Assembly: GCA_944321965.1 (NCBI GenBank)
Contig: CALUNH010000002.1
Coordinates: 62,001 to 126,000, forward strand
Length of the DNA: 64,000 nucleotides
Direction: 5' to 3'
Origin: an uncultured Alistipes sp.
GTDB taxonomy: Bacteria; Bacteroidota; Bacteroidia; Bacteroidales; Rikenellaceae
Both the position numbers and the translations under genes were made by a program. Below are positions 8,769 through 16,919 of the stretch, in pieces (position 1 is the first letter of the stretch; each line of letters opens with the position of its first letter). The notes beneath the pieces are model-generated. The model saw only the letters and a list, made by a program, of their open reading frames with translations. It had not been told where the DNA came from and did no database searches.

Positions 8769-9779
8769 TCACTTGACGTGCCCCTGCTCCTGCCAGATCA
8801 GCGCCGAAGCCCCGAGGATCGCCGCATTCTTCCCCTGAATGCCGCTCGGAAGCAGTTTCACCTTGTTCTTGAAGACGAACAGCATGTTCTCCTCCATGTA
8901 CCACTGCGTCGGCTCGAAGAGCAGTTTCCCCGCCTTCGAAAGCCCCCCGAAGAGGAAAATCGCCTCCGGAGAGGTCACCGTAACCACGTCGGCCAAAGCC
9001 CGGCCCAGCATCTCGCCCGTGAAGCGGAAGGCCTCCTTGGCAATCGGGTCCCCCTGCTCGGCCGCAGCCGAGATCATCGAGGCGTCGAAGTCGTCGAACG
9101 CAATGCTCCGCAGTTTGCTCGGCGCATTCATCTTGGCCATCAGCTCGAACGCCGTGCGCTTGATACCCGTCGCCGAAACGTAGGTCTCCAGGCAGCCCCG
9201 CCGTCCGCAACCGCACTCCCGGCCGTTGCGCTCGACAATGACGTGGCCGAATTCCCCCGCAAAACCGTCGTGACCGTAGATCATCTCACCGTTGGCCACA
9301 AAACCCGAACCGAGTCCCGTGCCCAGCGTAATCATCACGAAATCCTTCATCCCCTTGGCGTTGCCGTAGATCATCTCACCGATCGTCGCCGCATTGGCAT
9401 CGTTCGTCACCAGCGTCTTCACCCCGTCGAAATGTCGTGAAATGTCATCCGCCAGCGGGAAAATCCGACGGGATTCATCCGGATTCGGATCCCCTTCCCG
9501 GAACTTCCACAGATTCGCGGGATTCTCAATCGTCCCCTTGTGGAAATTCGCATTCGGAGCCCCGATGCCGATGCCCGCCAGTTCGTAGTCGAACGACAGG
9601 CTCCGGGCCAAAGCCCGCAGCGAATCACACAACTCCTCGACATAAGTCGGATAGTCGTCTACATAGGGATACTTCTTGGTCGATATGACCGATTCGGCAT
9701 ACAGATCGCCGTTCTCATCCACGAGACCAAATGCGGTATTGATTCCGCCGATGTCCACGCCGATAGCGAGTTTTTTCAT
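8769..9779 (-). CDS. ROK family sugar kinase (glucokinase-like)
   Basis: A 336-aa cytoplasmic protein of the ROK family, which mostly phosphorylates glucose, fructose or N-acetyl-hexosamines with ATP. Visible motifs are the phosphate loop AIGVDIGGINTAFGLV at the N-terminus, LVTNDANAATIGE with the catalytic Asp region, GTGLGSGFV, and the zinc site CGCGRRGCLE. No DNA-binding domain is present, so it is a kinase and not a NagC-like repressor. The substrate cannot be settled from sequence; glucose or mannose kinases of this type are common in Bacteroidetes. It is transcribed leftward from a good promoter at 9814-9844. Confidence 0.88.
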   Translation of the reverse strand: MKKLAIGVDIGGINTAFGLVDENGDLYAESVISTKKYPYVDDYPTYVEELCDSLRALARSLSFDYELAGIGIGAPNANFHKGTIENPANLWKFREGDPNPDESRRIFPLADDISRHFDGVKTLVTNDANAATIGEMIYGNAKGMKDFVMITLGTGLGSGFVANGEMIYGHDGFAGEFGHVIVERNGRECGCGRRGCLETYVSATGIKRTAFELMAKMNAPSKLRSIAFDDFDASMISAAAEQGDPIAKEAFRFTGEMLGRALADVVTVTSPEAIFLFGGLSKAGKLLFEPTQWYMEENMLFVFKNKVKLLPSGIQGKNAAILGASALIWQEQGHVK

Positions 9780-9813
9780 GGCTCTATCTATTTAAAAGTT
9801 GATTTCATCCTTT

Positions 9814-9844
9814 CAAAGTTAAGCGAAAATTCGGCCACTCCAAA
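9814..9844 (-). promoter_or_regulatory. ROK gene promoter (TTTG-19-TAACTTTG)
   Basis: On the minus strand TTTG (9844-9841), a 19-bp spacer and TAACTTTG (9821-9814) fit the Bacteroidetes consensus; the ATG follows about 35 bases later. Confidence 0.7.
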
Positions 9845-9853
9845 GTTTTTTCG

Positions 9854-9861
9854 TAATTTTG
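9854..9861 (+). promoter_or_regulatory. -7 box (TAATTTTG) for the polyprenyl synthase gene
   Basis: TAATTTTG lies 35 bases before ATG 9897. The -33 region overlaps the divergent ROK promoter and is weak. Confidence 0.45.
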
Positions 9862-9896
9862 GATCGGTTTTTTTACCTAAAACACCCCCCCGGACC

Positions 9897-10868
9897 ATGC
9901 AAAACAACGAGCAACTCCTGCAAGCCATCGAAAATTACCTCGCACAAACCGAATTCCCGGCCGAACCCGAACTCCTCTATGCCCCGATCGGCTATTCGCT
10001 GGCTGGCGGCGGAAAACGGCTCCGACCCATGCTCCTCGCACTCGCCTGCGGAATCTTCTCCGACGACCTGCAGCGCGCCATGCCCGCGGCCGCGGCCGTC
10101 GAAGTCTTCCACAACTTCACACTCCTGCACGACGACATCATGGACAATGCCGCCATGCGACGCGGAAAACCTTCGGTCTTTGCAAAATGGGGACAAAACG
10201 TCGCCATCCTCTCCGGAGACGCCATGCTCATCTGCGCATACCGACTCCTGAGCGCAATCCCCCCACAACTCCTGCCCCAGGTGCTCGCCACGTTCAATAC
10301 CATGGCACTCGAAGTCTGCGAAGGACAGCAGTACGACATGGATTTCGAACACAAGCCCAAAGTCTCCGTCGTCGAGTACATGCACATGATCGAACTCAAA
10401 ACATCCGTCCTCCTGGCCGGGGCCGTCGTCATCGGCGCCACCCTCGGAGGCGCCTCCGACGAGGACTGCCGCAAACTCCGACGTTTCGCCATCGAACTCG
10501 GACTCGCCTTCCAGCTCCAGGACGACCTGCTCGACAGCTACGGAGACGAACGCCTCGGAAAGGCCATCGGCGGCGATATCCTCGAAGGAAAGAAAACTTA
10601 CCTGATGATCACGGCCATGAGCCATGCCGACGAGGCCACCCGAGAGGTGCTACGCACCACCTACCGCAATCCCGGACTCTCCGACGAAGAGAAAATCAAC
10701 ACCGTCAAGGCCATCTACGACCGTCTCGATATCCCACGCCTGACCGAACAGCAGATATCCCTGCGATTCGAACGCGCACTGGCGATCCTCGACACCCTCT
10801 CCGTGGAGCCCGATCGCACCAAACGGATGCGCGACTACGCCGCCAGCCTGATGGGCCGAAAACACTGA
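9897..10868 (+). CDS. Polyprenyl synthetase (trans-isoprenyl diphosphate synthase)
   Basis: A 323-aa enzyme that condenses isopentenyl diphosphate units onto an allylic diphosphate to build farnesyl, geranylgeranyl or longer chains. Both aspartate-rich motifs are present: LLHDDIMD near residue 80 and LQDDLLDSYGD near residue 205. GGGKRLRP binds the substrate diphosphate. It uses IPP from the MEP pathway, of which IspG and IspH are also in this window. Chain length is not predictable by eye. The gene lies 7 bases before the U32 gene, so the two are probably co-transcribed. Confidence 0.92.
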   Translation: MQNNEQLLQAIENYLAQTEFPAEPELLYAPIGYSLAGGGKRLRPMLLALACGIFSDDLQRAMPAAAAVEVFHNFTLLHDDIMDNAAMRRGKPSVFAKWGQNVAILSGDAMLICAYRLLSAIPPQLLPQVLATFNTMALEVCEGQQYDMDFEHKPKVSVVEYMHMIELKTSVLLAGAVVIGATLGGASDEDCRKLRRFAIELGLAFQLQDDLLDSYGDERLGKAIGGDILEGKKTYLMITAMSHADEATREVLRTTYRNPGLSDEEKINTVKAIYDRLDIPRLTEQQISLRFERALAILDTLSVEPDRTKRMRDYAASLMGRKH

Positions 10869-10875
10869 ACCCGGC

Positions 10876-12120
10876 ATGAAGCGTTCGGAAATCGAAATCA
10901 TGGCCCCCGTGGGGTCCTACGAATCCCTCGCCGCAGCCATCCAGGCCGGAGCCGATGCCGTCTATTTCGGGGTCGGAAAGCTCAACATGCGCGCGGCTTC
11001 GGCCGCCAACTTCTCCCTCGACGACCTCGAACGAATCGTCGAAAAAGCCCACCGGGCCGGAGTCAAAACCTATCTGACGGTCAATACGATCGTCTACGAG
11101 GAGGAGATCGATGACCTCCACGCCGTCCTCGACCGCGCCAAACGCGCCGCAATCGACGCCGTGATCGCCTCCGACATGGCCGCCATCCGCTATGCCCGGC
11201 AGATCGGGCTGGAGGTCCACATCTCCACCCAGTGCAACATCTCCAATTCCGAGGCCGTGCGTTTCTACGCCCAATGGGCCGACACGGTGGTACTGGCCCG
11301 CGAACTATCCCTCGAACAGGTCGCGGCGATTCACCGCCGGATCATCGAGGAGGAGATCTGCGGACCGCGCGGCGAACGGGTCCAGATCGAGATGTTCGCA
11401 CACGGAGCCCTCTGCATGTCGATCTCGGGGAAATGCTACCTCTCGCTCTATGAAACCGGCTGCTCGGCAAACCGCGGCGCCTGCCGCCAGCTGTGCCGCC
11501 GCAAATACACCGTCACCGACAGGGAGACCGGCGCACAGCTCGATATCGACGGACGTTACGTCCTCTCGCCCAAGGATCTCTGCACCGTCGACTTCCTGGA
11601 CAAGATGGTCGCGGCCGGAGTCCGGGTCCTGAAGATCGAGGGCCGGGCTCGCGGCGCCGAATACGTGAAGCGCGTCGTGTCGTGCTACGACGAGGCCCTG
11701 AAGGCGATAGAGGCCGGAACGTACACCCCGGAGCTGGCCGCCGGGCTCAAGGAGCGGCTCCGCGAAGTCTTCAACCGCGGATTCTGGGAGGGTTATTACG
11801 CCGGACGGCCCGTCGTCGAACACAGCCCCGCCTACGGATCTTCGGCCACCAAACGCAAGGTCTATGTCGGCAAGGTCGTGAACTTCTACAAGAAGCTCTC
11901 CGTCGCGGAGGTCGCCGTCGAAGCGTCGACGGTCAGCGTCGGAGATGCAATCTTCTTCCTCGGCGCCACGACAGGCGTGGCCGAACAGCCCCTCTCCGAA
12001 CTCCACGGACCCGACGGGAAACCCTGCGAAACCGTCGCCCAGGGCGAACTCTGCGCCATCCGCACCCCGGGGCTGATCCGACGCGGCGACCAGCTCTACA
12101 AGTTCGTCGACGCCGAATAG
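10876..12120 (+). CDS. U32 family protein (peptidase U32 / tRNA hydroxylation type)
   Basis: A 414-aa protein of the U32 family. The family signature is present around residues 170-190: IEMFAHGALC, then GKCYLS, with further cysteines in CSANRGACRQLCRRKY. These Cys residues probably hold an iron-sulfur cluster. Members once called collagenases are now known to act in RNA hydroxylation, such as TrhP on tRNA uridine 34 or RlhA on 23S rRNA. This one has the single-domain length of the TrhP/YrrO type, so a tRNA-modification role is the best inference. It follows the polyprenyl synthase by 7 bases and precedes an MFS gene by 15. Confidence 0.85.
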   Translation: MKRSEIEIMAPVGSYESLAAAIQAGADAVYFGVGKLNMRAASAANFSLDDLERIVEKAHRAGVKTYLTVNTIVYEEEIDDLHAVLDRAKRAAIDAVIASDMAAIRYARQIGLEVHISTQCNISNSEAVRFYAQWADTVVLARELSLEQVAAIHRRIIEEEICGPRGERVQIEMFAHGALCMSISGKCYLSLYETGCSANRGACRQLCRRKYTVTDRETGAQLDIDGRYVLSPKDLCTVDFLDKMVAAGVRVLKIEGRARGAEYVKRVVSCYDEALKAIEAGTYTPELAAGLKERLREVFNRGFWEGYYAGRPVVEHSPAYGSSATKRKVYVGKVVNFYKKLSVAEVAVEASTVSVGDAIFFLGATTGVAEQPLSELHGPDGKPCETVAQGELCAIRTPGLIRRGDQLYKFVDAE

Positions 12121-12135
12121 CCGGGCTGACAGATC

Positions 12136-13551
12136 ATGTATGCCACACCCCACATAACAGGCCCCACGGACGGGATTCCGATGCCCCGACGGCTGGGAGC
12201 CATCCTCGCCGTCGCTTTCGGCGTCTCGCTCTCGGTCATCGACGGGACCATCGCAAACGTCGCGCTCCCCACCATCGGCACCCAACTCGGCATCTCCGCC
12301 GCAGACTCCATCTGGATCGTCAATGCCTACCAGTTGGCCATCATGATCTCCCTGCTCTCCTTTTCGGCCCTCGGAGACGTGATCGGATACCGGAAAGTAT
12401 ACATCGCCGGTCTGATGCTCTTCACCGTGGCGTCCGTCGGATGCTCGCTGTCCGGATCGTTCCAGGCTCTCGTCCTGGCCCGCGTCATGCAGGGATTCGG
12501 AGCCGCAGCCATCACCTCGGTCAATACCACCCTCATCCGGTTCATCTACCCAAAGGCCCAACTCGGTCGAGGTATGGGAATCAATGCCACGGTCGTCGCC
12601 GTCTCGTCGGTCGCAGGACCCACCATGGCCGCCGGAATCCTCGCCGTAGCCGACTGGCCCTGGCTCTTCGCCGTAAACATCCCCATCGGACTCGCGGCCC
12701 TCGCCCTCAGCCACCGGTTCCTCCCCCAGAATCCCGTCCGGGACGCCGCGCACCGGTTCAGCTGGCGCGATGCCGTGATGAATGCACTCACCTTCGGGCT
12801 CCTCATGGCTTCGGTCGAGGGATTCTCCCACGGAATCAACCCAACGCTCCTCTCGCTCGGTGTCGCCGCCCTGCTCGTCATCGGATTCTTCTTCATCCGC
12901 TCCCAGTTGCGCGAAACATACCCGATCCTGCCTTTCGACCTGCTCCGAATCCCCATCTTCTCGGTTTCGGTCCTCACCTCGATCTGCTCGTTCCTCGCCC
13001 AGATGCTCGCCATGGTCGCTCTCCCGTTCTACCTCCAGCACGCCTGCGGATACAGTGACGTACAGACCGGACTGCTGCTCACCGCCTGGCCCGCCGTCAT
13101 CATGGTCGTCGCTCCCGTAGCCGGAATGCTCGTCGAACGGATCCATGCCGGCCTGCTCGGTGGAACAGGGCTTACAGCCATGGCAACAGGTCTCTTCCTG
13201 CTGGCCTGGATCCCCGAGCACCCCTCCGATTTCGACATCATCTGGCGGCTGCTACTCTGCGGCGCCGGATTCGGACTCTTCCAGTCCCCGAACAACAGCA
13301 TCCTGATCGCTTCGGCTCCTCCCTCCCGGAGCGGCTCCGCAAGCGGAATGCTCGCTACCGCCCGGCTCATCGGACAAACAACCGGAGCCGCTCTGATGGC
13401 CATGCTCTTCCATTTCGTCCCCCGGAACAGCACCCATACCGCCCTGATGATCGCCGGAGGCTGCGCCGTAACGGCCGCCATCATCAGCTTCGCACGCATC
13501 ACCCTGCCCCTGCCCGAAGGACTCGAACGCAAACGAAAACAAAAAGCATGA
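12136..13551 (+). CDS. MFS transporter, DHA2 (EmrB/QacA) type
   Basis: A 471-aa integral membrane protein with about 14 hydrophobic segments, as expected for the drug:H+ antiporter DHA2 branch. Motifs include SVIDGTIANVALPTI in helix 1, the loop GDVIGYRKVYIAG (motif A) and VAGPTMAAGI (antiporter motif C). The substrate is unknown; drugs, bile salts or metabolites are all possible. No partner membrane-fusion gene is next to it. An alternative ATG at 12181 (MPRRLGAIL) would drop 15 polar residues. The stop overlaps the next start as ATGA at 13548-13551, so translation of the two genes is coupled. Confidence 0.9.
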   Translation: MYATPHITGPTDGIPMPRRLGAILAVAFGVSLSVIDGTIANVALPTIGTQLGISAADSIWIVNAYQLAIMISLLSFSALGDVIGYRKVYIAGLMLFTVASVGCSLSGSFQALVLARVMQGFGAAAITSVNTTLIRFIYPKAQLGRGMGINATVVAVSSVAGPTMAAGILAVADWPWLFAVNIPIGLAALALSHRFLPQNPVRDAAHRFSWRDAVMNALTFGLLMASVEGFSHGINPTLLSLGVAALLVIGFFFIRSQLRETYPILPFDLLRIPIFSVSVLTSICSFLAQMLAMVALPFYLQHACGYSDVQTGLLLTAWPAVIMVVAPVAGMLVERIHAGLLGGTGLTAMATGLFLLAWIPEHPSDFDIIWRLLLCGAGFGLFQSPNNSILIASAPPSRSGSASGMLATARLIGQTTGAALMAMLFHFVPRNSTHTALMIAGGCAVTAAIISFARITLPLPEGLERKRKQKA

Positions 13552-14546
13552 AACGCCTGATTCCGTTGCTGCTGTGCCTCCTTCCCCTCGGCGCCGCAGC
13601 ACAGGGCCCCGACTCCGTCCGATTCATCCGTCCGCCCTATCTCCACCGCGGAGACACCGTGGGAATCGTATCCCCCGCCGGAAAACTCCCCAAAAAAATC
13701 GATACGGCCAGGATCCGCGAACGCTTCGAGGCCTGGGGCCTGCATCCGAAATTCGGAAGGTTCTGGAGCTGCCGCGAACACCCCTACTTCGCAGCCACGG
13801 ACCAACAGCGCGCCGAAGACCTCCAGCACATGATCGACGACCCTTCGGTCAAGGCGATTCTGGCCGGACGCGGCGGATACGGATCGGTGAGACTGCTCCC
13901 TCTCGTGGACTTCTCGCCCCTGCGCGAAAACCCGAAATGGATCGCCGGATTCAGTGACGTCACAACCCTGCACCTCGTCCTGCGGCGGCTCGGCATCGAA
14001 TCCATTCACGGCCCGATGCCCTCCGGATTCCGGTTCGACGACGACGGGGAGGACGACTCCGCCGAGTCGCTCCGCAAGGCCCTCTTCGGCGAAACACTCC
14101 GCATCGAGATCGACCCCCACCCGCTGAACCGAACCGGAACGGCCCGCGGACGCCTGGCCGGTGGGAACCTGACGGTCATCTGCGCCGCAAACGGAACCCC
14201 CGAAGCCCTCGAAACCGAAACGCCGACCGTCCTGCTCATCGAGGAGATCGGAGAATTCGCCTACCGGATCGACCGCATGATGCAGAGCCTCGAACGCTGC
14301 GGCGTGCTGCGAAACGTCCGGGCCGTCCTCGTGGGGCATTTCTCGAAGACGATCGGATGCGACAAGTTCGGGGTCCCCGACGCCGAGACCATCATTGCAC
14401 GGTATCTCCGGGATCTGAAGATTCCCGTCGTATTCGGATTCCCCGCCGGGCACGAAGAACCCAACCTCGCCCTCTACATGGGCCGCGAAGTATCCGTCCG
14501 GGTCGACAAAACAGGAGCCTCGATCGATTTCCATACCGCAGAGTAA
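13548..14546 (+). CDS. Exported LD-carboxypeptidase (peptidase S66)
   Basis: A 332-aa member of the S66 family, which removes the terminal D-Ala from tetrapeptide stems of murein (L,D-carboxypeptidase). The triad can be traced: Ser in GRGGYGSVRLL, Glu in IEEIGEFAYRIDRMM, and His in PAGHEEPNLAL. E. coli LdcA is cytoplasmic, but this protein has a signal peptide (MKRLIPLLLCLLPLGAAAQ), so it should act in the periplasm. It overlaps the MFS gene by 4 bases. It ends in a compact terminator at 14547-14564. Confidence 0.9.
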   Translation: MKRLIPLLLCLLPLGAAAQGPDSVRFIRPPYLHRGDTVGIVSPAGKLPKKIDTARIRERFEAWGLHPKFGRFWSCREHPYFAATDQQRAEDLQHMIDDPSVKAILAGRGGYGSVRLLPLVDFSPLRENPKWIAGFSDVTTLHLVLRRLGIESIHGPMPSGFRFDDDGEDDSAESLRKALFGETLRIEIDPHPLNRTGTARGRLAGGNLTVICAANGTPEALETETPTVLLIEEIGEFAYRIDRMMQSLERCGVLRNVRAVLVGHFSKTIGCDKFGVPDAETIIARYLRDLKIPVVFGFPAGHEEPNLALYMGREVSVRVDKTGASIDFHTAE

Positions 14547-14564
14547 CGGGTTTTCCCGTTTTTT
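14547..14564 (+). terminator. Short terminator after the S66 gene
   Basis: ACGGG-TTTT-CCCGT followed by TTTTTCC. The hairpin begins at the stop codon and runs straight into the promoter of the next gene. Confidence 0.65.
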
Positions 14565-14566
14565 CC

Positions 14567-14574
14567 TATATTTG
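14567..14574 (+). promoter_or_regulatory. -7 box (TATATTTG) for the M24 aminopeptidase
   Basis: TATATTTG lies 19 bases before ATG 14594. Its -33 region falls inside the preceding terminator hairpin. Confidence 0.55.
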
Positions 14575-14593
14575 CAGGAAACAACATGTACCT

Positions 14594-15985
14594 ATGTTTT
14601 CTGCCAAAACCTATACCGCACGCCGCCGCGAGCTGCGTACCAAAATCGGAGAGGGCATCATCCTCCTGCCCGGAAACCCCCTCTCACCCAACAATTACCC
14701 CAACAACGCCTACTATTTCCGCCAAGACTCCTCGTTCCGATACTATTTCGGGCTGAACGTCCCCGATATCGTCGGAGTGATCGACGCCGATTCCGGCGAA
14801 GAGGCCCTCTACGGCGACGACTTCACCGTCGAGGACATCATCTGGACCGGGCCTCAGCCCACCCTCCGCGACATGGGTGCCGAGGTCGGCGTGACGAAGA
14901 CCTTCCCGATGGCCGAACTCGCCGCACGCATCCGCAAGGCCATCGCCCTCGGGCGCAAGATCCACTACCTCCCGCCCTATCGCGGCGAAACCAAACTCCA
15001 GCTCTCGGAACTCCTCGGTATCAAACCCGCCGCCCTGCACGACTACAAGTCCGTCGACCTGATGTTCGCCGTGGCCGAAATGCGCGAGAAGAAGAGCCCC
15101 GAGGAGATCGAAGCCATGGAGCGCGCCTTCCGCATCGGATACGACATGCACCTGCTGGCCATGAAGATGTGCCGCCCGGGAATCATCGAGCGTGAGATCG
15201 CCGGGGCCATCGAAGGGATCGCCAAGTCCTGCGGGCAGGGCGTCTCGTTCCCCTCGATCGTCTCGCAGCACGGCGAAACGCTCCACAACCTCAACGCCGA
15301 AGGCGTGCTGGAGGAGGGTCGGCTGCTGCTGTGCGACGCCGGAGGCGAAAGCGTCGAAGGGTACTGCTCGGACCACACCCGCACCTATCCCGTCAGCGGG
15401 CGCTTCACCCAGAAACAGAAGGATATTTACAACATCGTCCTCGCGGCCCACGACCACGTGGCACGCATCGTCAAGCCCCACATGATGTACACCGAGGTGC
15501 ACAACGCAGCCTACATGGTCCTCGCCGAAGGTTTGGTCGGATTGGGCATCCTCAAGGGTTCGCCCGCCGATGCCGTGGCCGCCGGAGCCATGACCATGCT
15601 CATGCCCCACGGACTCGGACACGGTTTGGGTATGGACGTGCACGACTGCGAGGCCATGGGCGAACGCTCGTTCGACTTCTCGACGATCGCCGAACGCGCC
15701 GCACAGTCCGGAACCTGCATCTACCGCGCCGCCTGGCGGCTCGAACCCGGGACCATTCTGACCGATGAGCCGGGACTCTATTTCATCCCCGCACTGATCG
15801 ACAAGTGTCGCGCCGAGGGACTTTACAAGGGAATTGTCGACTACGACGCCCTCGACGCCTACCGCGATTTCGGCGGAATCCGCATCGAGGACGACATCCT
15901 CGTCACCGAAACCGGAAGCCGCGTCCTCGGAGACCGCAAGATCCCCGCAACGGTCGAAGAACTGGAGGCCGTCGTCGGAAAATAG
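14594..15985 (+). CDS. Xaa-Pro aminopeptidase (M24B, PepP-like)
   Basis: A 463-aa dinuclear metallopeptidase that removes an N-terminal residue preceding proline. Residues 1-170 form the AMP_N domain (GNPLSPNNYPNNAYYFRQD). The pita-bread domain holds all metal ligands: two Asp in LCDAGGESVEGYCSDHTRTY, His in MPHGLGHGLGMDVHD, Glu in LTDEPGLYFIP and Glu in IRIEDDILVTE. ATG 14594 is chosen because it follows the promoter; the longer open frame to the left runs through the S66 terminator. No signal peptide is seen, so it is cytoplasmic. An SGNH esterase follows 82 bases later. Confidence 0.93.
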   Translation: MFSAKTYTARRRELRTKIGEGIILLPGNPLSPNNYPNNAYYFRQDSSFRYYFGLNVPDIVGVIDADSGEEALYGDDFTVEDIIWTGPQPTLRDMGAEVGVTKTFPMAELAARIRKAIALGRKIHYLPPYRGETKLQLSELLGIKPAALHDYKSVDLMFAVAEMREKKSPEEIEAMERAFRIGYDMHLLAMKMCRPGIIEREIAGAIEGIAKSCGQGVSFPSIVSQHGETLHNLNAEGVLEEGRLLLCDAGGESVEGYCSDHTRTYPVSGRFTQKQKDIYNIVLAAHDHVARIVKPHMMYTEVHNAAYMVLAEGLVGLGILKGSPADAVAAGAMTMLMPHGLGHGLGMDVHDCEAMGERSFDFSTIAERAAQSGTCIYRAAWRLEPGTILTDEPGLYFIPALIDKCRAEGLYKGIVDYDALDAYRDFGGIRIEDDILVTETGSRVLGDRKIPATVEELEAVVGK

Positions 15986-16067
15986 GCCTTAAAGGAGGCC
16001 CGGATCCTGATGAAAACCGGAACCCGGGTCCCGTCCGAAAACTGAAAAACAGATCGATCCGATAAAG

Positions 16068-16745
16068 ATGAAAAAGATCATTTTCGCGCTGCTGGCGGCC
16101 ACCCCGCTGCTGGCTGCCGCACAACCCAAGGATTGGGCCAACTACGGCCGCTATGCCGGAGCCAATGCCCAACTGACCCAGGCCCCCGACGTCGTGTTCA
16201 TGGGAAACTCCATCACCGACGGCTGGGACGACGCCCATCCCGAATTCTTCTCCGAAAACAACTTCGCCTGCCGCGGAATCAGCGGGCAGGTCACCTCGCA
16301 GATGCTCTGCCGCTTCCGCGCCGACGTCATCAACCTCCGCCCGAAGGCCGTCGTGATCCTCGCCGGAACCAACGACCTGGCTCTCAACAACGGTCCGATC
16401 GAGATGGAGCATATCGTCGAAAATATCGTCTCGATGGCCGAACTCGCCCTCGCTGCCCGGATTCAGCCGATCATCTGCTCGGTGCTCCCCGCCGGAAAAT
16501 ACGGCTGGAGACCCGAGGTCGAGCAGGTCCCCGAAAAGATCCGCGAACTGAATGCACGGCTCCGCAAATACGCCCTGGAGCGCGGGATCGCCTGGGTCGA
16601 CTACCATCCGGCTCTCGCGGCCGAGGACGGATCGATGCGCCCCGAATACACCCGCGACGGCGTACACCCCACCCGCGCGGGATACGACGTCATGGAACAG
16701 GTGATCGCCCCGGCACTCGAACCCTACCAATCGACAAAGCCGTAG
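16068..16745 (+). CDS. Exported SGNH/GDSL lipase-esterase
   Basis: A 225-aa protein with a signal peptide (KKIIFALLAATPLLAAAQ) and one compact SGNH domain. Block I is MGNSITDGW (nucleophile Ser), block II has the Gly in CRGISGQ, block III is LAGTNDLAL, and block V is DGVHPTRAGY. This is the layout of periplasmic acetyl-esterases acting on acylated glycans, and of lysophospholipases. The substrate is not evident. It ends in a strong terminator at 16771-16797. Confidence 0.87.
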   Translation: MKKIIFALLAATPLLAAAQPKDWANYGRYAGANAQLTQAPDVVFMGNSITDGWDDAHPEFFSENNFACRGISGQVTSQMLCRFRADVINLRPKAVVILAGTNDLALNNGPIEMEHIVENIVSMAELALAARIQPIICSVLPAGKYGWRPEVEQVPEKIRELNARLRKYALERGIAWVDYHPALAAEDGSMRPEYTRDGVHPTRAGYDVMEQVIAPALEPYQSTKP

Positions 16746-16770
16746 CCGCCGATCCGCCCAAAGTCACGAA

Positions 16771-16797
16771 AATCGCCCCGCAAGGGCGATTTTTTTC
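16771..16797 (+). terminator. Rho-independent terminator
   Basis: AATCGCCC (16771-16778), loop CGCAA, GGGCGATT (16784-16791), then TTTTTC. Confidence 0.9.
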
Positions 16798-16807
16798 TCC
16801 CCGAAAG

Positions 16808-16836
16808 TTGTTTTTCCCGATTATTTCGTATATTTA
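16808..16836 (+). promoter_or_regulatory. Candidate promoter of the EF-G paralogue
   Basis: TTG (16808-16810), an 18-bp spacer and TATATTTA (16829-16836). It leaves an untranslated leader of about 80 bases before ATG 16920. The match is imperfect (final A instead of G). Confidence 0.4.
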
Positions 16837-16919
16837 TAGTCGCGCAAAAAAACGGGCCCGAATCCCGCCCGCCCAAATGCCGCCCAAAACGAAACAAAAT
16901 ACCTAAAACTATTCGGAAT

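Noticed and set aside
11305-13221. 638-codon leftward open frame antisense to the U32 and MFS genes
   Set aside because: It is Asp, Gly and Glu-rich without any motif, and both plus-strand genes are certain.
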